This document shows positions 54,921 through 63,133 of a DNA stretch of 64,000 nt, one piece after another (within the stretch, counting starts at the first letter, position 1; each line of letters opens with the position of its first letter). The stretch spans positions 1 through 64,000 of the forward strand of contig LADP01000006.1 in assembly GCA_000961575.1 (NCBI GenBank), read 5' to 3'. The stretch is from Peptococcaceae bacterium BRH_c8a (GTDB taxonomy: Bacteria; Bacillota; Desulfotomaculia; Desulfotomaculales; Desulfallaceae). The notes under the pieces were generated by a model, which saw only the letters and a list, made by a program, of their open reading frames with translations, had not been told where the DNA came from and made no database searches. A program made the translations under genes and the position numbers.

Positions 54921-55753
54921 TCCAACACCACCGTTTTAACTGTTTTTAAAGGCTTGCCGCTTCCGTTATTATCCATGGACACTATCTCCGCAAGAATGCT
55001 TAAAGCTATTTCGGCAGGCTGTTGCCCTCCTAGATCAAGGCCAATGGGTGCCGCCACTTTTTCCAACTGCTGTTTAGATGCACCTTGGTGCAGTAGTTCC
55101 TTAAATGTCTGTCGTACTTTACTTGAACTGCCGATCATGCCAATATAACTTGCTGCCGATTTTATGGCTTCTTTAAGACATGCCTGATCATGTTTGTGCC
55201 CCCGGGTGATAATGACAATGCTTGTATTTCTGTCTATTTCTTCCCCGGACAAGCTGTAATCCCGGTTACAGATTAAAGCATCAGCGCCTGGAAATCGTTC
55301 GGAATTGCAAAATTCCGAACGGTCGTCAACCACTACAGTTTTAAAACCAAGGATAGCGGCCATTTCAACCAACGGCAAAGCAACATGGCCGGCTCCGAAG
55401 ACAACCAACTTCTTATTTGAAAAATAACAGTCCTCCAAAACTGATACCGCATATGCAGTTCTGTTGTGGTTCGCAGCTTGGAGTGGAATTATCTTAGTGC
55501 CGGGGCGGCCTTTTAAAATCAGTTCCCCTGCCCGGTCTGCCGCCTGTTTGTCCAACTGCGGCAGGCCCAGCGTGCCTAGGGTTGAACCATCCGCCAGGAT
55601 TAATAAACGGGAACCTTCCTTTAACCCGGTAAGACCCGGTTGGTTGACTAAAGTGTACATTATGGCCGGCAAGCCAGATTCAATTGTTTGCCATAGTCTG
55701 GTATATAAATCTTTAGTTGCCGTCACAATTAATTTGCACCCCGCTTCCAACAT
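54917..55753 (-). CDS. XdhC-family maturation factor with Rossmann domain
   Basis: The 278-residue protein has an N-terminal degenerate XdhC_CoxI-like half and a C-terminal Rossmann domain (KKLVVFGAGHVALPLVEMAAILGFKTVVVDD; IVIITRGHKHDQACLKEAI; YIGMIGSSSKVRQTFKEL; GLDLGGQQPAEIALSILAEI). It is expected to insert sulfur (or selenium) into the molybdenum cofactor for hydroxylases. Its context beside yqeB and yqeC places it in the selenium-dependent hydroxylase branch. Confidence 0.9.
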   Translation of the reverse strand: MLEAGCKLIVTATKDLYTRLWQTIESGLPAIMYTLVNQPGLTGLKEGSRLLILADGSTLGTLGLPQLDKQAADRAGELILKGRPGTKIIPLQAANHNRTAYAVSVLEDCYFSNKKLVVFGAGHVALPLVEMAAILGFKTVVVDDRSEFCNSERFPGADALICNRDYSLSGEEIDRNTSIVIITRGHKHDQACLKEAIKSAASYIGMIGSSSKVRQTFKELLHQGASKQQLEKVAAPIGLDLGGQQPAEIALSILAEIVSMDNNGSGKPLKTVKTVVLE

Positions 55754-55762
55754 TTAATTTAA

Positions 55763-56593
55763 TCAGCTACCTGAAAAAGAACCTTTAATAGTCAATGATG
55801 TCAGGCGCCTTAAAAAATGTATGGCTTTTAAGACACCCTGTCCGATGAGCAATGCTTTGTCGGTAACCAAATAGCAGACCCGTTTATCTTTTTCGGGATG
55901 CACATCGCCAACCTTCATACCCCGGTGAACCCATAACCCGTCCTTCAGCAGCCCCCGGATAACCCCGTCGATCAAGGACCGGACGGGGATATCATTTACA
56001 TAGGCCACGGTATCACCTACATTAACCAGGTCGCCAATATTTAAACAGACACTAAAAGTACCTTCCAATGGTGCCCGAAGTACCCGCTGGCTTGTATAGC
56101 CAAGCACCTCCCCGGGAATACCGGTGTTGGGGGCCGCCGTTCCCCTGTATAGTGGTTTACCTAATTGGGGTCCTCTTTGGGTTTCAATTACCGAACGGGC
56201 ATCCACCCCGGCCTCAAAACCCGGTCCAAGGGCGATAACAATGGGTGCACAATCCAGCTTCAATCCACAATTCCTTTTTAACATGGTGGCATCTATAAAT
56301 ATTTCGGGACATAGAGAATTTAGAGCCTCGCCTCGGGGATCGATTAAAACCGCAATTTGCCCCCGGGCCATTGTGCGCCTGGCTTCAGCTGTGTTTTCCA
56401 CCAGCCGGCCGGTAATGCCCCGGATGCTTACTTCACCTGCATACACAGCCTCAGCAAAAGAAACCTTTCTGCGTACACAGGTCGGTTGCTCAGTTTCGGT
56501 CAGCACCACCCGGAAGCCGGCGCCTTTTAAAACACAGGCCACCCCGCTAGCCAGATCCCCGGCTCCTTTAATCAATGCTAAATTACTGTTCAT
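55763..56593 (-). CDS. yqeB: YqeB, selenium-dependent molybdenum hydroxylase system protein
   Basis: The 276-residue protein begins NLALIKGAGDLASGVACVLKGAGFRVVLTE, a Rossmann-like start typical of the EF2563/YqeB family. It continues with EAVYAGEVSIRGITGRLV and PEIFIDATMLKRN. The family is found with SelD and YqeC in genomes that carry labile-selenium molybdenum hydroxylases and is thought to be involved in the selenium cofactor. It is followed by xdhC genes. Confidence 0.88.
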   Translation of the reverse strand: MNSNLALIKGAGDLASGVACVLKGAGFRVVLTETEQPTCVRRKVSFAEAVYAGEVSIRGITGRLVENTAEARRTMARGQIAVLIDPRGEALNSLCPEIFIDATMLKRNCGLKLDCAPIVIALGPGFEAGVDARSVIETQRGPQLGKPLYRGTAAPNTGIPGEVLGYTSQRVLRAPLEGTFSVCLNIGDLVNVGDTVAYVNDIPVRSLIDGVIRGLLKDGLWVHRGMKVGDVHPEKDKRVCYLVTDKALLIGQGVLKAIHFLRRLTSLTIKGSFSGS

Positions 56594-56657
56594 CTGCTGT
56601 CACCCCTGAGCCATTGTTCGTTATACTTATACTAGTATAACGCAGGTTAAAAAAAAG

Positions 56658-56990
56658 CTAGTTTTTATCGAAATGCTTTTTAAACAAATCTTTTAGTTCC
56701 CGGTCGGCTTCCTGTAGAAAGTCATCATATTGACGGATTAGTTTATGGGCATCAGCGGTCAAACTTGAACCGCCACCGTAACTACCGCCTACTTCCCGCT
56801 CCAACAGTTTAAAACCCAATCTTGCTTCCAGATTGTTTATCAGACCCCAAGCCTGACTGTAGGACATATTTATTTCACGGGCGGCTTTGCTCAGTGAATT
56901 AAGCCGGTCAACACGTTTTAGTATATCGCTGGGTCCAACCCCAAAAGCCTTGCCGTCCTGATCCAGCCAGATTTTATAACGCAGTTCCAT
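56658..56990 (-). CDS. ModE-type (LysR-like winged helix) regulator, no molbindin domain
   Basis: The 110-residue protein is the DNA-binding part of ModE: WLDQDGKAFGVGPSDILKRVDRLNSLSKAAREINMSYSQAWGLINNLEARLGFKLLEREVGGSYGGGSSLTADA. The molybdate-binding C-terminal domains are missing, which is a known short form. It probably regulates this operon in response to molybdenum. Confidence 0.9.
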   Translation of the reverse strand: MELRYKIWLDQDGKAFGVGPSDILKRVDRLNSLSKAAREINMSYSQAWGLINNLEARLGFKLLEREVGGSYGGGSSLTADAHKLIRQYDDFLQEADRELKDLFKKHFDKN

Positions 56991-57015
56991 TTTATATCTC
57001 CGTTAATATTGACAT

Positions 57016-57627
57016 TTAATCACCCGACAGGGCGTGGTTACAGTAAACCCGGTAATCCTCCCAGGTATCAATATCGCTGTAAATACCGGGGTCATTCACA
57101 AAAACCCGGTTAACACGTTGGGCATGCTTTTGCAAAACGCCTTTGGCCCCGGTATCGCCTGTGATTAACAGCAAATCCTGAAATAAGGATTTATCAAACA
57201 TTACCGGGTGTCCCCTTCTTTCTTGATGCACAGGAACCACAATAGAACTGGCGGTGGTATTATAAACTTGCAGCAATTGGTTAATGGTTTCCGTTTTAAT
57301 TAACGGTATATCGCCAGGCATAATCATAACAGCGTCCATGTTTTGTTTATTTGCTAACAGATATATAATACCTGCCTTGACCGAGGTGCTCATGCCTAAA
57401 TGATATTTATCGTTGTCTATAAGATTTAACTTATCATTAGCCAACTCATACCGCAGTTTTTCTTTCTGGTGTCCCAGCACCACGGTAACACCGCTTACCT
57501 TACTGGCCATAACTGCCTTAAGCGTATGGTGAATGAGTTTTTGACCATTTAGATCAAGCAGTAGTTTATTACCCGGCATTCGGCTGGAAAAACCGGCTGC
57601 CAGTACCAATGCCTCGATTTTGAGCAA
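57016..57627 (-). CDS. MocA-like molybdopterin nucleotidyltransferase
   Basis: The 203-residue protein has the nucleotidyltransferase start VLAAGFSSRMPGNKLLLDLNGQKLIHHTL and the site MIMPGDIPLIKTE. It should join CMP (or GMP) to molybdopterin for the dinucleotide cofactor used by hydroxylases. TTG at 57627 overlaps the preceding stop region; GAGG lies nine nt upstream. It is translationally next to yqeC. Confidence 0.9.
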   Translation of the reverse strand: MLKIEALVLAAGFSSRMPGNKLLLDLNGQKLIHHTLKAVMASKVSGVTVVLGHQKEKLRYELANDKLNLIDNDKYHLGMSTSVKAGIIYLLANKQNMDAVMIMPGDIPLIKTETINQLLQVYNTTASSIVVPVHQERRGHPVMFDKSLFQDLLLITGDTGAKGVLQKHAQRVNRVFVNDPGIYSDIDTWEDYRVYCNHALSGD

Positions 57628-57628
57628 T

Positions 57629-58408
57629 TTAAAATACCTCTTTTAAGTCGTCCGGGCAAACAAATCGGACGGGATCTTTGTGACCGGCCGCGCCAATCAA
57701 AACCTGCTCCGTGCCACCGTCTATTAACATCCGGGCCAGGTTTAAGGCCTTGATCTCATCGGCTCTGCTTTCAACCTTATTTATAAATGGAACCCACCTG
57801 GCTTTCGGGGGCAGGCCTTTCCTGTACCCCCCGGAATGCATTAATACCCTGGCAATATCACTTTCCGTCACTGATGCACCCAAACATATTCCGGTTAACG
57901 CGCTAACCTGCCCGGGGACGTGAAAAAACTCTTCTGATAAGGGTTTGCCGATACAGTCGATACCTATAACCGGAACAACAATTGTCGCAATACCAGGAAT
58001 AACCGGCTCGTGCATACGCGGTGCTTTAAACGCCCTGCCCCTAGCGCCGTCACCTTCAATTAAAAAAATATCCGCACAGTTTAGCTCCCACATCTGCTGA
58101 ACTTCAAGTGTTGAAAGGCCTGTCAATTTTCCTTCGGGGCTGACGCCTTTGCCAACGTATACATACTTGCTTAGATTAGACACTCTAATTAAATCACGCT
58201 GCCAATCTGTTGCCTTGTCTATAATAACCAACCCGGCATGATTGTTTAACGGTGGGTACATCATGGCAGTAGTGGTTATGACTATCTTAAAGCCTAAACT
58301 AAGCAGTTCCTGATTTAGTCTGCTAATAATCGTTGTCTTTCCCCCGCCACCAACCAAAACGACAATATCTTTTGGGCCAATGTTTAGTGCTCGGCTAACT
58401 TGTTCCAT
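57629..58408 (-). CDS. yqeC: YqeC, selenium cofactor biosynthesis protein
   Basis: The 259-residue protein has a P-loop GGGGKTT (residues 20-26) and the family texts VITTTAMMYPP, DIFLIEGDGARGRAFKAPRMHEPVIP and GGYRKGLPPKARWVPFINKVE. YqeC is a marker of selenium-dependent molybdenum hydroxylases. It likely uses ATP or GTP in selenium insertion; exact chemistry is not established. Confidence 0.9.
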   Translation of the reverse strand: MEQVSRALNIGPKDIVVLVGGGGKTTIISRLNQELLSLGFKIVITTTAMMYPPLNNHAGLVIIDKATDWQRDLIRVSNLSKYVYVGKGVSPEGKLTGLSTLEVQQMWELNCADIFLIEGDGARGRAFKAPRMHEPVIPGIATIVVPVIGIDCIGKPLSEEFFHVPGQVSALTGICLGASVTESDIARVLMHSGGYRKGLPPKARWVPFINKVESRADEIKALNLARMLIDGGTEQVLIGAAGHKDPVRFVCPDDLKEVF

Positions 58409-58487
58409 TTCATGACCCCTAAATAGTTTATTTACCGGGCCTAATGAATCATATCATTTGAGCGCTCCAACGTATCCCTCTACCGCC

Positions 58488-59795
58488 TCACTTCAACATC
58501 ATTTTGGGAAGGAAGAGCGCGATTTCAGGAAAAATAGTAATAAGTAACACCGTCAGTAAAATCGGTATTAGAAAAGGTAAAGCCCCTAAGAAAATGTCTT
58601 CCATCTTAGCATCTTTCGCACAACCGGCAATGGTATAAAGATTAAGACCCATAGGCGGCGTTATTAGTCCTGCGTTCATCATGAGAACACAGACTACTCC
58701 AAAAAAGATAGGGTCAAATCCTAACTCTAATATCACCGGAAAAATCACAGGCATAGTAAGCACCATCATTGAAATTGCATCTATAAAACAGCCTAAAAAC
58801 AGGAATATAATTAATATAATACCGAAAACAAGATATCTGGATACTTCTAGTCCGACGACCCACGTGGCTAACTCTCGGGGAATACCGGATAGGCCCAGAA
58901 AGTAAGTAAAAACTGACGCACCAACTACAAGAAATAACACCATTGTAGATATACGGGTGGCCTCTATTAAAGCTTTAAAAAAATTACTGAAACTTAGTTT
59001 CTTTTTAATAATAGCAATAAAGAAGAGCATGGAAGCACCTACCGCCGCAGCTTCAGTTGGAGAAAACCAACCTAAATATATTCCTCCCATTACCGTTAAG
59101 AAGACCAATAATGTCAGAAGCACGTTTTTTAATGCAATAAATCTCTCTTTCCAACTAATAGGTTCATTATTAGCAGGCGCCAGAGCAGGATTCCGTTTGA
59201 CCATAATTACTACAGTAATTATACAGATTAATGCCAAAGCAATTCCAGGAATGATACCGCTAATAAGCAATTTTCCGATGGACTGTTCAGTAAGCATACC
59301 GAAAACTACAAACCCGATGCTCGGTGGAATAAGAAACCCTAATGTTCCACCTGCGGCTATAGTACCTGTTGCCAATCGGGTAGAATAATTAAACTTCTTC
59401 ATTTCAGGATACGCAATTCCAGTCATAGCAGCCGCTGTTGCCACCGAAGATCCCGATACGGCAGAAAAGGCGGCAGAGGCAGCAATTGTTGCAGCTCCTA
59501 AACCTCCGGGCATTTTTCTTAACCACTTTTCGAAAGCGCTATAAAGTTCACCTATTAAACCTCCCAAACTGGCAAAGCTACCCATAAGAATAAACAATGG
59601 AATAACCATATAAGCATAATTATTTACAATCGCAAATAGTGTTCTTGAAGCTACGGGAAGTGCAGCACTCACTGAAGCCAATTCCCAAATTCCAAGCATC
59701 CCTACAACCATTAAAGCTAAGGCTATCGGCATCCCTGAGAAAATAAGGATAAATAATGCTATCGTTCCGATTATTCCCACCACAATTGGATCCAA
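58488..59795 (-). CDS. dctM: TRAP transporter large permease (DctM)
   Basis: The 435-residue membrane protein has about 12 segments and the DctM core texts IPLFILMGSFASLGG, ATIAASAAFSAVSGSSVATAAAMTGIAYPEM and TLGFLIPPSIGFVVFG. The start TTG at 59795 is used: GGGGGAG lies six nt upstream and the product then begins MDPIVVGIIGTIALF like other DctM; a GTG five codons earlier overlaps the ribosome binding site. It acts with DctQ and the binding protein to import an acid or heterocycle using a cation gradient. Confidence 0.94.
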   Translation of the reverse strand: MDPIVVGIIGTIALFILIFSGMPIALALMVVGMLGIWELASVSAALPVASRTLFAIVNNYAYMVIPLFILMGSFASLGGLIGELYSAFEKWLRKMPGGLGAATIAASAAFSAVSGSSVATAAAMTGIAYPEMKKFNYSTRLATGTIAAGGTLGFLIPPSIGFVVFGMLTEQSIGKLLISGIIPGIALALICIITVVIMVKRNPALAPANNEPISWKERFIALKNVLLTLLVFLTVMGGIYLGWFSPTEAAAVGASMLFFIAIIKKKLSFSNFFKALIEATRISTMVLFLVVGASVFTYFLGLSGIPRELATWVVGLEVSRYLVFGIILIIFLFLGCFIDAISMMVLTMPVIFPVILELGFDPIFFGVVCVLMMNAGLITPPMGLNLYTIAGCAKDAKMEDIFLGALPFLIPILLTVLLITIFPEIALFLPKMMLK

Positions 59796-59822
59796 ATTGC
59801 TCTCCCCCACTTGATCATTTTT

Positions 59823-60329
59823 TTAAGAGTTCGGCTGACCTTTAAAAAGGCAATTTACCGATGATAAAAAGTCAATTAAAAGCTCAAGAAAAAGTAGAAT
59901 CCCGGCAACAGTTATCATAAATAAAAATGGAAACTGGGGTATTCTCAAAACATCTGATGTAATAGCACCCTGGGCTCCCGATGCCATAACCCAACCTCGC
60001 CAACTAAGAACAAGAGCCACAAACATTGAAAAGACAGTAGTTATAATTGTTAAAAATGCTTGTACCCGATGTGGCAATTTAACAGTAATAAAAGTAACAG
60101 TTGCATGTTCTTTTTTTTGGTGAGTATAAGCTATACCTGTAAGAATAATAATTGACAGCATATAATTAGATAATTCCACTGCCCCTGAAATTGGCCAGCT
60201 GAACAAACCCCGCGTGATTACATCAATTGTGGTGAGAAACATTAAGGGGACTAAAAAAAACATCCCAACCACAAACACATAGTAAGTTGAACGTTGAATT
60301 CCCTCTTTGATTGCACTTAACAACGACAT
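59823..60329 (-). CDS. dctQ: TRAP transporter small permease (DctQ)
   Basis: The 168-residue protein has four membrane helices with the DctQ core texts TIDVITRGLFSWPISGAVELSNYMLSI and YTHQKKEHATVTF. It forms the membrane part with DctM. AAAGGAGAAGAATA precedes the ATG. It lies 13 nt before the dctM stretch and 51 nt after an intercistronic hairpin. Confidence 0.94.
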   Translation of the reverse strand: MSLLSAIKEGIQRSTYYVFVVGMFFLVPLMFLTTIDVITRGLFSWPISGAVELSNYMLSIIILTGIAYTHQKKEHATVTFITVKLPHRVQAFLTIITTVFSMFVALVLSWRGWVMASGAQGAITSDVLRIPQFPFLFMITVAGILLFLELLIDFLSSVNCLFKGQPNS

Positions 60330-60379
60330 TATTCTTCTCCTTTCCCGGAGATGATCGTCTCTTTAAATTTTATTATCCG

Positions 60380-60411
60380 GTGCCCGGGAAGTTAACAAAC
60401 TCCCCGGGCAC
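60380..60411 (-). terminator. Hairpin between dctP and dctQ
   Basis: GTGCCCGGG pairs with CCCGGGCAC over a 14-nt loop between the binding-protein gene and the permease genes. It may attenuate transcription so that the binding protein is made in excess. Confidence 0.55.
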
Positions 60412-60445
60412 TTGATATAAGTTATACAGATAAAACCTATTTTTA

Positions 60446-61561
60446 CTATTTAACTTCTTTTTCCCACTCAGAGGGGAAAGCAGGGAATTCAATATTATAC
60501 TTGTTTAGAACCGCTTTATAATTTAGTAGAGCTTCCTTTCCAGGCAGGCCTTTAGCTTCCATGTCATCGACCCATTTTTTCACCACATCATTTTCAAACT
60601 TGGAATATAATTGATTCATTTGCTCTTCTGGTAGCTGGTGGAATATTACGCCTTCTTTTTCAAGATTAGAATTAACGTTATTGATAACATCTTCAGTCAA
60701 GCCACCAGTAAGTTTGTATGGATTATTTGCAGCTTCTTCCACAATAGGTTTAAGATCCTCAGGAATAGTTTCCCAGCTGTGTTTATGCATAACCACTCCT
60801 TCAGTAACACAACCGAAAGAACCTACAAGAGCATGTTTCCCTAATTCATAAAGCTTATAAGCTTCGTAAAGCTGCGGGCAGGTAACTATTCCATCAATAT
60901 CCCCTGTCTCCATTGCCATATATACATCCCCAAGCGGCATAAATACAGGTTCAGCTCCAACAGCAATAATCATTGAAGTTTGTAATCCCCCCGGACTCCT
61001 TATCCTTAAGCCTTTCAAATCATCGATACTTTCTATCGGTTCTGTGGTCCAAAAATATGCTGAGATACAACCATTTAATGAAGTTACCTTTACGTCATCA
61101 GGAAAATCCTGATGCAGTATCCTATTGTACATTTCGTTCCCAATATCAACTGCAATATCTTTACCTAAAATTTCGACTGGCATTGAAAGAACGTCACTAA
61201 TGGGGAAACGGTCCGGGGTCCAAGTGGCCGTATAATAACCCATATCGGATAATCCATCTTGAACAATGTCAAAATGTCCCTTTGGGTCACCCAATGCTGC
61301 ACCGTCAAAAAGTTTATATGTTATTCTGTTATTGCTATTTTTTTTCATCTCTTCAAGCATGGGCGTCCATACATTTTTAGTCTCTTCGCTTTCAGGTGGA
61401 TGCCACGTACTGAACCGAATTTCTACCGCTTGTTCATTATTGCCTTCAGATGTACTAGCGCCATTCTTATTTTCTTCTGAACCGCATCCGCTTAATGTAA
61501 AAGCTAACAATAAAATTAAAGCCATGCCTAAAACTACTTTTGATAACCCTTTCCTTTTCAA
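60446..61561 (-). CDS. dctP: TRAP transporter solute-binding lipoprotein (DctP)
   Basis: The 371-residue protein has a lipoprotein signal (lipobox TLSGC) and the DctP fold (FSTWHPPESEETKNVWTPMLEEM; GAALGDPKGHFDIVQDGLSDMGYYTATW; LKGLRIRSPGG). The substrate Arg lies in IRSPGG. It captures the solute outside the membrane. TTG at 61561 follows GGGGGG. The clustering with a 6-hydroxynicotinate-reductase-like gene suggests an aromatic N-heterocycle acid as substrate; this is inference. Confidence 0.94.
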   Translation of the reverse strand: MKRKGLSKVVLGMALILLLAFTLSGCGSEENKNGASTSEGNNEQAVEIRFSTWHPPESEETKNVWTPMLEEMKKNSNNRITYKLFDGAALGDPKGHFDIVQDGLSDMGYYTATWTPDRFPISDVLSMPVEILGKDIAVDIGNEMYNRILHQDFPDDVKVTSLNGCISAYFWTTEPIESIDDLKGLRIRSPGGLQTSMIIAVGAEPVFMPLGDVYMAMETGDIDGIVTCPQLYEAYKLYELGKHALVGSFGCVTEGVVMHKHSWETIPEDLKPIVEEAANNPYKLTGGLTEDVINNVNSNLEKEGVIFHQLPEEQMNQLYSKFENDVVKKWVDDMEAKGLPGKEALLNYKAVLNKYNIEFPAFPSEWEKEVK

Positions 61562-61663
61562 AACAAACCCCCCTTATAATTTTTATTTTAAATAACTAAC
61601 CTTTCAGACGGTTACCTTAACAATAAAGACTTTTTGACATGGTCGCCCATAATTATTCTTAAG

Positions 61664-62254
61664 TTATTTCAATCCATCTTCACCTTTTACTTCTTCCACT
61701 TTTAGTCCGCCTATTCTTGGGAAAGGTCTTCCCCCATCAGTAATAGCAACAATTAAAACAAGTTCATCTGATTTAGGTGCATCCGGAACACGTACTTCCA
61801 TAGCGTCAAAATGAGAACGCACATAAGCGGCGTTTTTATAATGAAGTGGAACATCAATAGCTGTTCCGGGACATCCCAGTTTTTTGGCAGAAGGAATTAA
61901 GGCTTTAGCCGGACCGACATTACCCCTTAGTGGTATACCCAATTTGGGGTGAAGTATCGCTGCGCAGTGTTCTAACTCCCCACGCTCACCAACAATAGCT
62001 GCTTTTCCGTAACTCTCTACTTTATCAGCTTCAATAGCTAATGCTGAAATAGCCTTTTTTATAGCAGTCTCCCCTAATTCCTCACTCCATTGATAAAGCA
62101 AAGAAAGGTCTTCCTGGTAGGTATCGACAAACGGATTTTTAAAAACAATAGCTACGGCTGATTTACGCACAGGCCGATCCAGTCTTTTTACCCCATCTGC
62201 ATGAGTTTCTTCGACTAAGCTATATATTTTACGAATTTTAGGCTCGCTGACCAT
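61664..62254 (-). CDS. AA_synth (DUF1185)-family protein
   Basis: The 196-residue protein fits the amino-acid-synthesis (PF06684) family: SAVAIVFKNPFVDTYQEDLSLLYQWSEELGE, KAAIVGERGELEHCAAILHPKLGIPLR and ITDGGRPFPRIGG. Its function is not firmly known. It overlaps the next gene by 17 nt, so it is translationally coupled to the UPF0280 gene. The same three-gene set often occurs in N-heterocycle or amino-acid breakdown islands. Confidence 0.85.
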   Translation of the reverse strand: MVSEPKIRKIYSLVEETHADGVKRLDRPVRKSAVAIVFKNPFVDTYQEDLSLLYQWSEELGETAIKKAISALAIEADKVESYGKAAIVGERGELEHCAAILHPKLGIPLRGNVGPAKALIPSAKKLGCPGTAIDVPLHYKNAAYVRSHFDAMEVRVPDAPKSDELVLIVAITDGGRPFPRIGGLKVEEVKGEDGLK

Positions 62255-63131
62255 AATTTACTTCAGCTCCTTTAAGCAGGTTAATTCTTGGCGCCATTCG
62301 ATTTATTAAGGACTTGGGCAAGACAGACATATATGGGCCTGCAAATATTATTACACCAGCAATAACTTCACGATCTAATAGCATTTTTGCCTTATCTAAC
62401 CCGTTGGATATCGCTTCCTTAAATATTTCTTGCTCTAGCTCGGGCCTTATTTCTACGGTAACTAACTGCCCTTTAATGTCGGTATCAGGATCGACTTTTT
62501 CTGCTGGCATTCTTACAATTCCCGGGCTGTCCCGAAATGTATAATTGGCAATTAAAGTGGCACAAGCATCTACTACCCGGCAATTTTGCCCGAATACCGT
62601 TACCGCCGATGCAATTCCCTTTGTTAGGCTCCTACCTCCCAAACCGCTGGTAGCAATACCTCCTATACCGTCTTTGGCCTTTAGGTTATAAACATAACTG
62701 TAAGTACTGTTATTTATACCAGAAATAATACCAATTCTGGTTTTTTCACCGCTCTCCAATCGTAGAGCCATATCACCCCCATTATTTACAATAACTTTAG
62801 AAGCACCTTTGGATACTAAAAAGTCGGCGACACTGTCGGCAAAAGTTCCTGCTACAGCTGCCATGGGTGTCAGAGAATTATCACCCGTTGAACTTACTGC
62901 TTCTATCATTTGCTCCAGCACTTTAGGAAACTTTTTATTACCGTTCAATGTATTAATTAAACTTTTAGCTTCCGTTAAATTAGCAGAAAGTATTTTTAAA
63001 AGTTCTTTAGCATAATCTGCTGCATCTATTATTGCTTGTTCCAAAGGCTCTTCCTTTTTAAAAGCAGATATAACCATTTGAACAGGCCCATAGTTTAGGA
63101 AAAACTTACCAGTGCCTAATTTAGTAATCAA
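62238..63131 (-). CDS. UPF0280/ApbE-like protein
   Basis: The 297-residue protein has a UPF0280 pattern: MTPMAAVAGTFADSVADFLV-like text, VIVNNGGDMALRL and GGIATSGLGGRSLTKGIASAVTVFG. These share the fold of ApbE, an FMN transferase, but the family has no assigned reaction. TTG at 63131 follows AAAGGTGATTAATT, two nt after the previous stop. It may modify or mature the adjacent reductase. Confidence 0.85.
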   Translation of the reverse strand: MITKLGTGKFFLNYGPVQMVISAFKKEEPLEQAIIDAADYAKELLKILSANLTEAKSLINTLNGNKKFPKVLEQMIEAVSSTGDNSLTPMAAVAGTFADSVADFLVSKGASKVIVNNGGDMALRLESGEKTRIGIISGINNSTYSYVYNLKAKDGIGGIATSGLGGRSLTKGIASAVTVFGQNCRVVDACATLIANYTFRDSPGIVRMPAEKVDPDTDIKGQLVTVEIRPELEQEIFKEAISNGLDKAKMLLDREVIAGVIIFAGPYMSVLPKSLINRMAPRINLLKGAEVNYGQRA

Positions 63132-63133
63132 AA

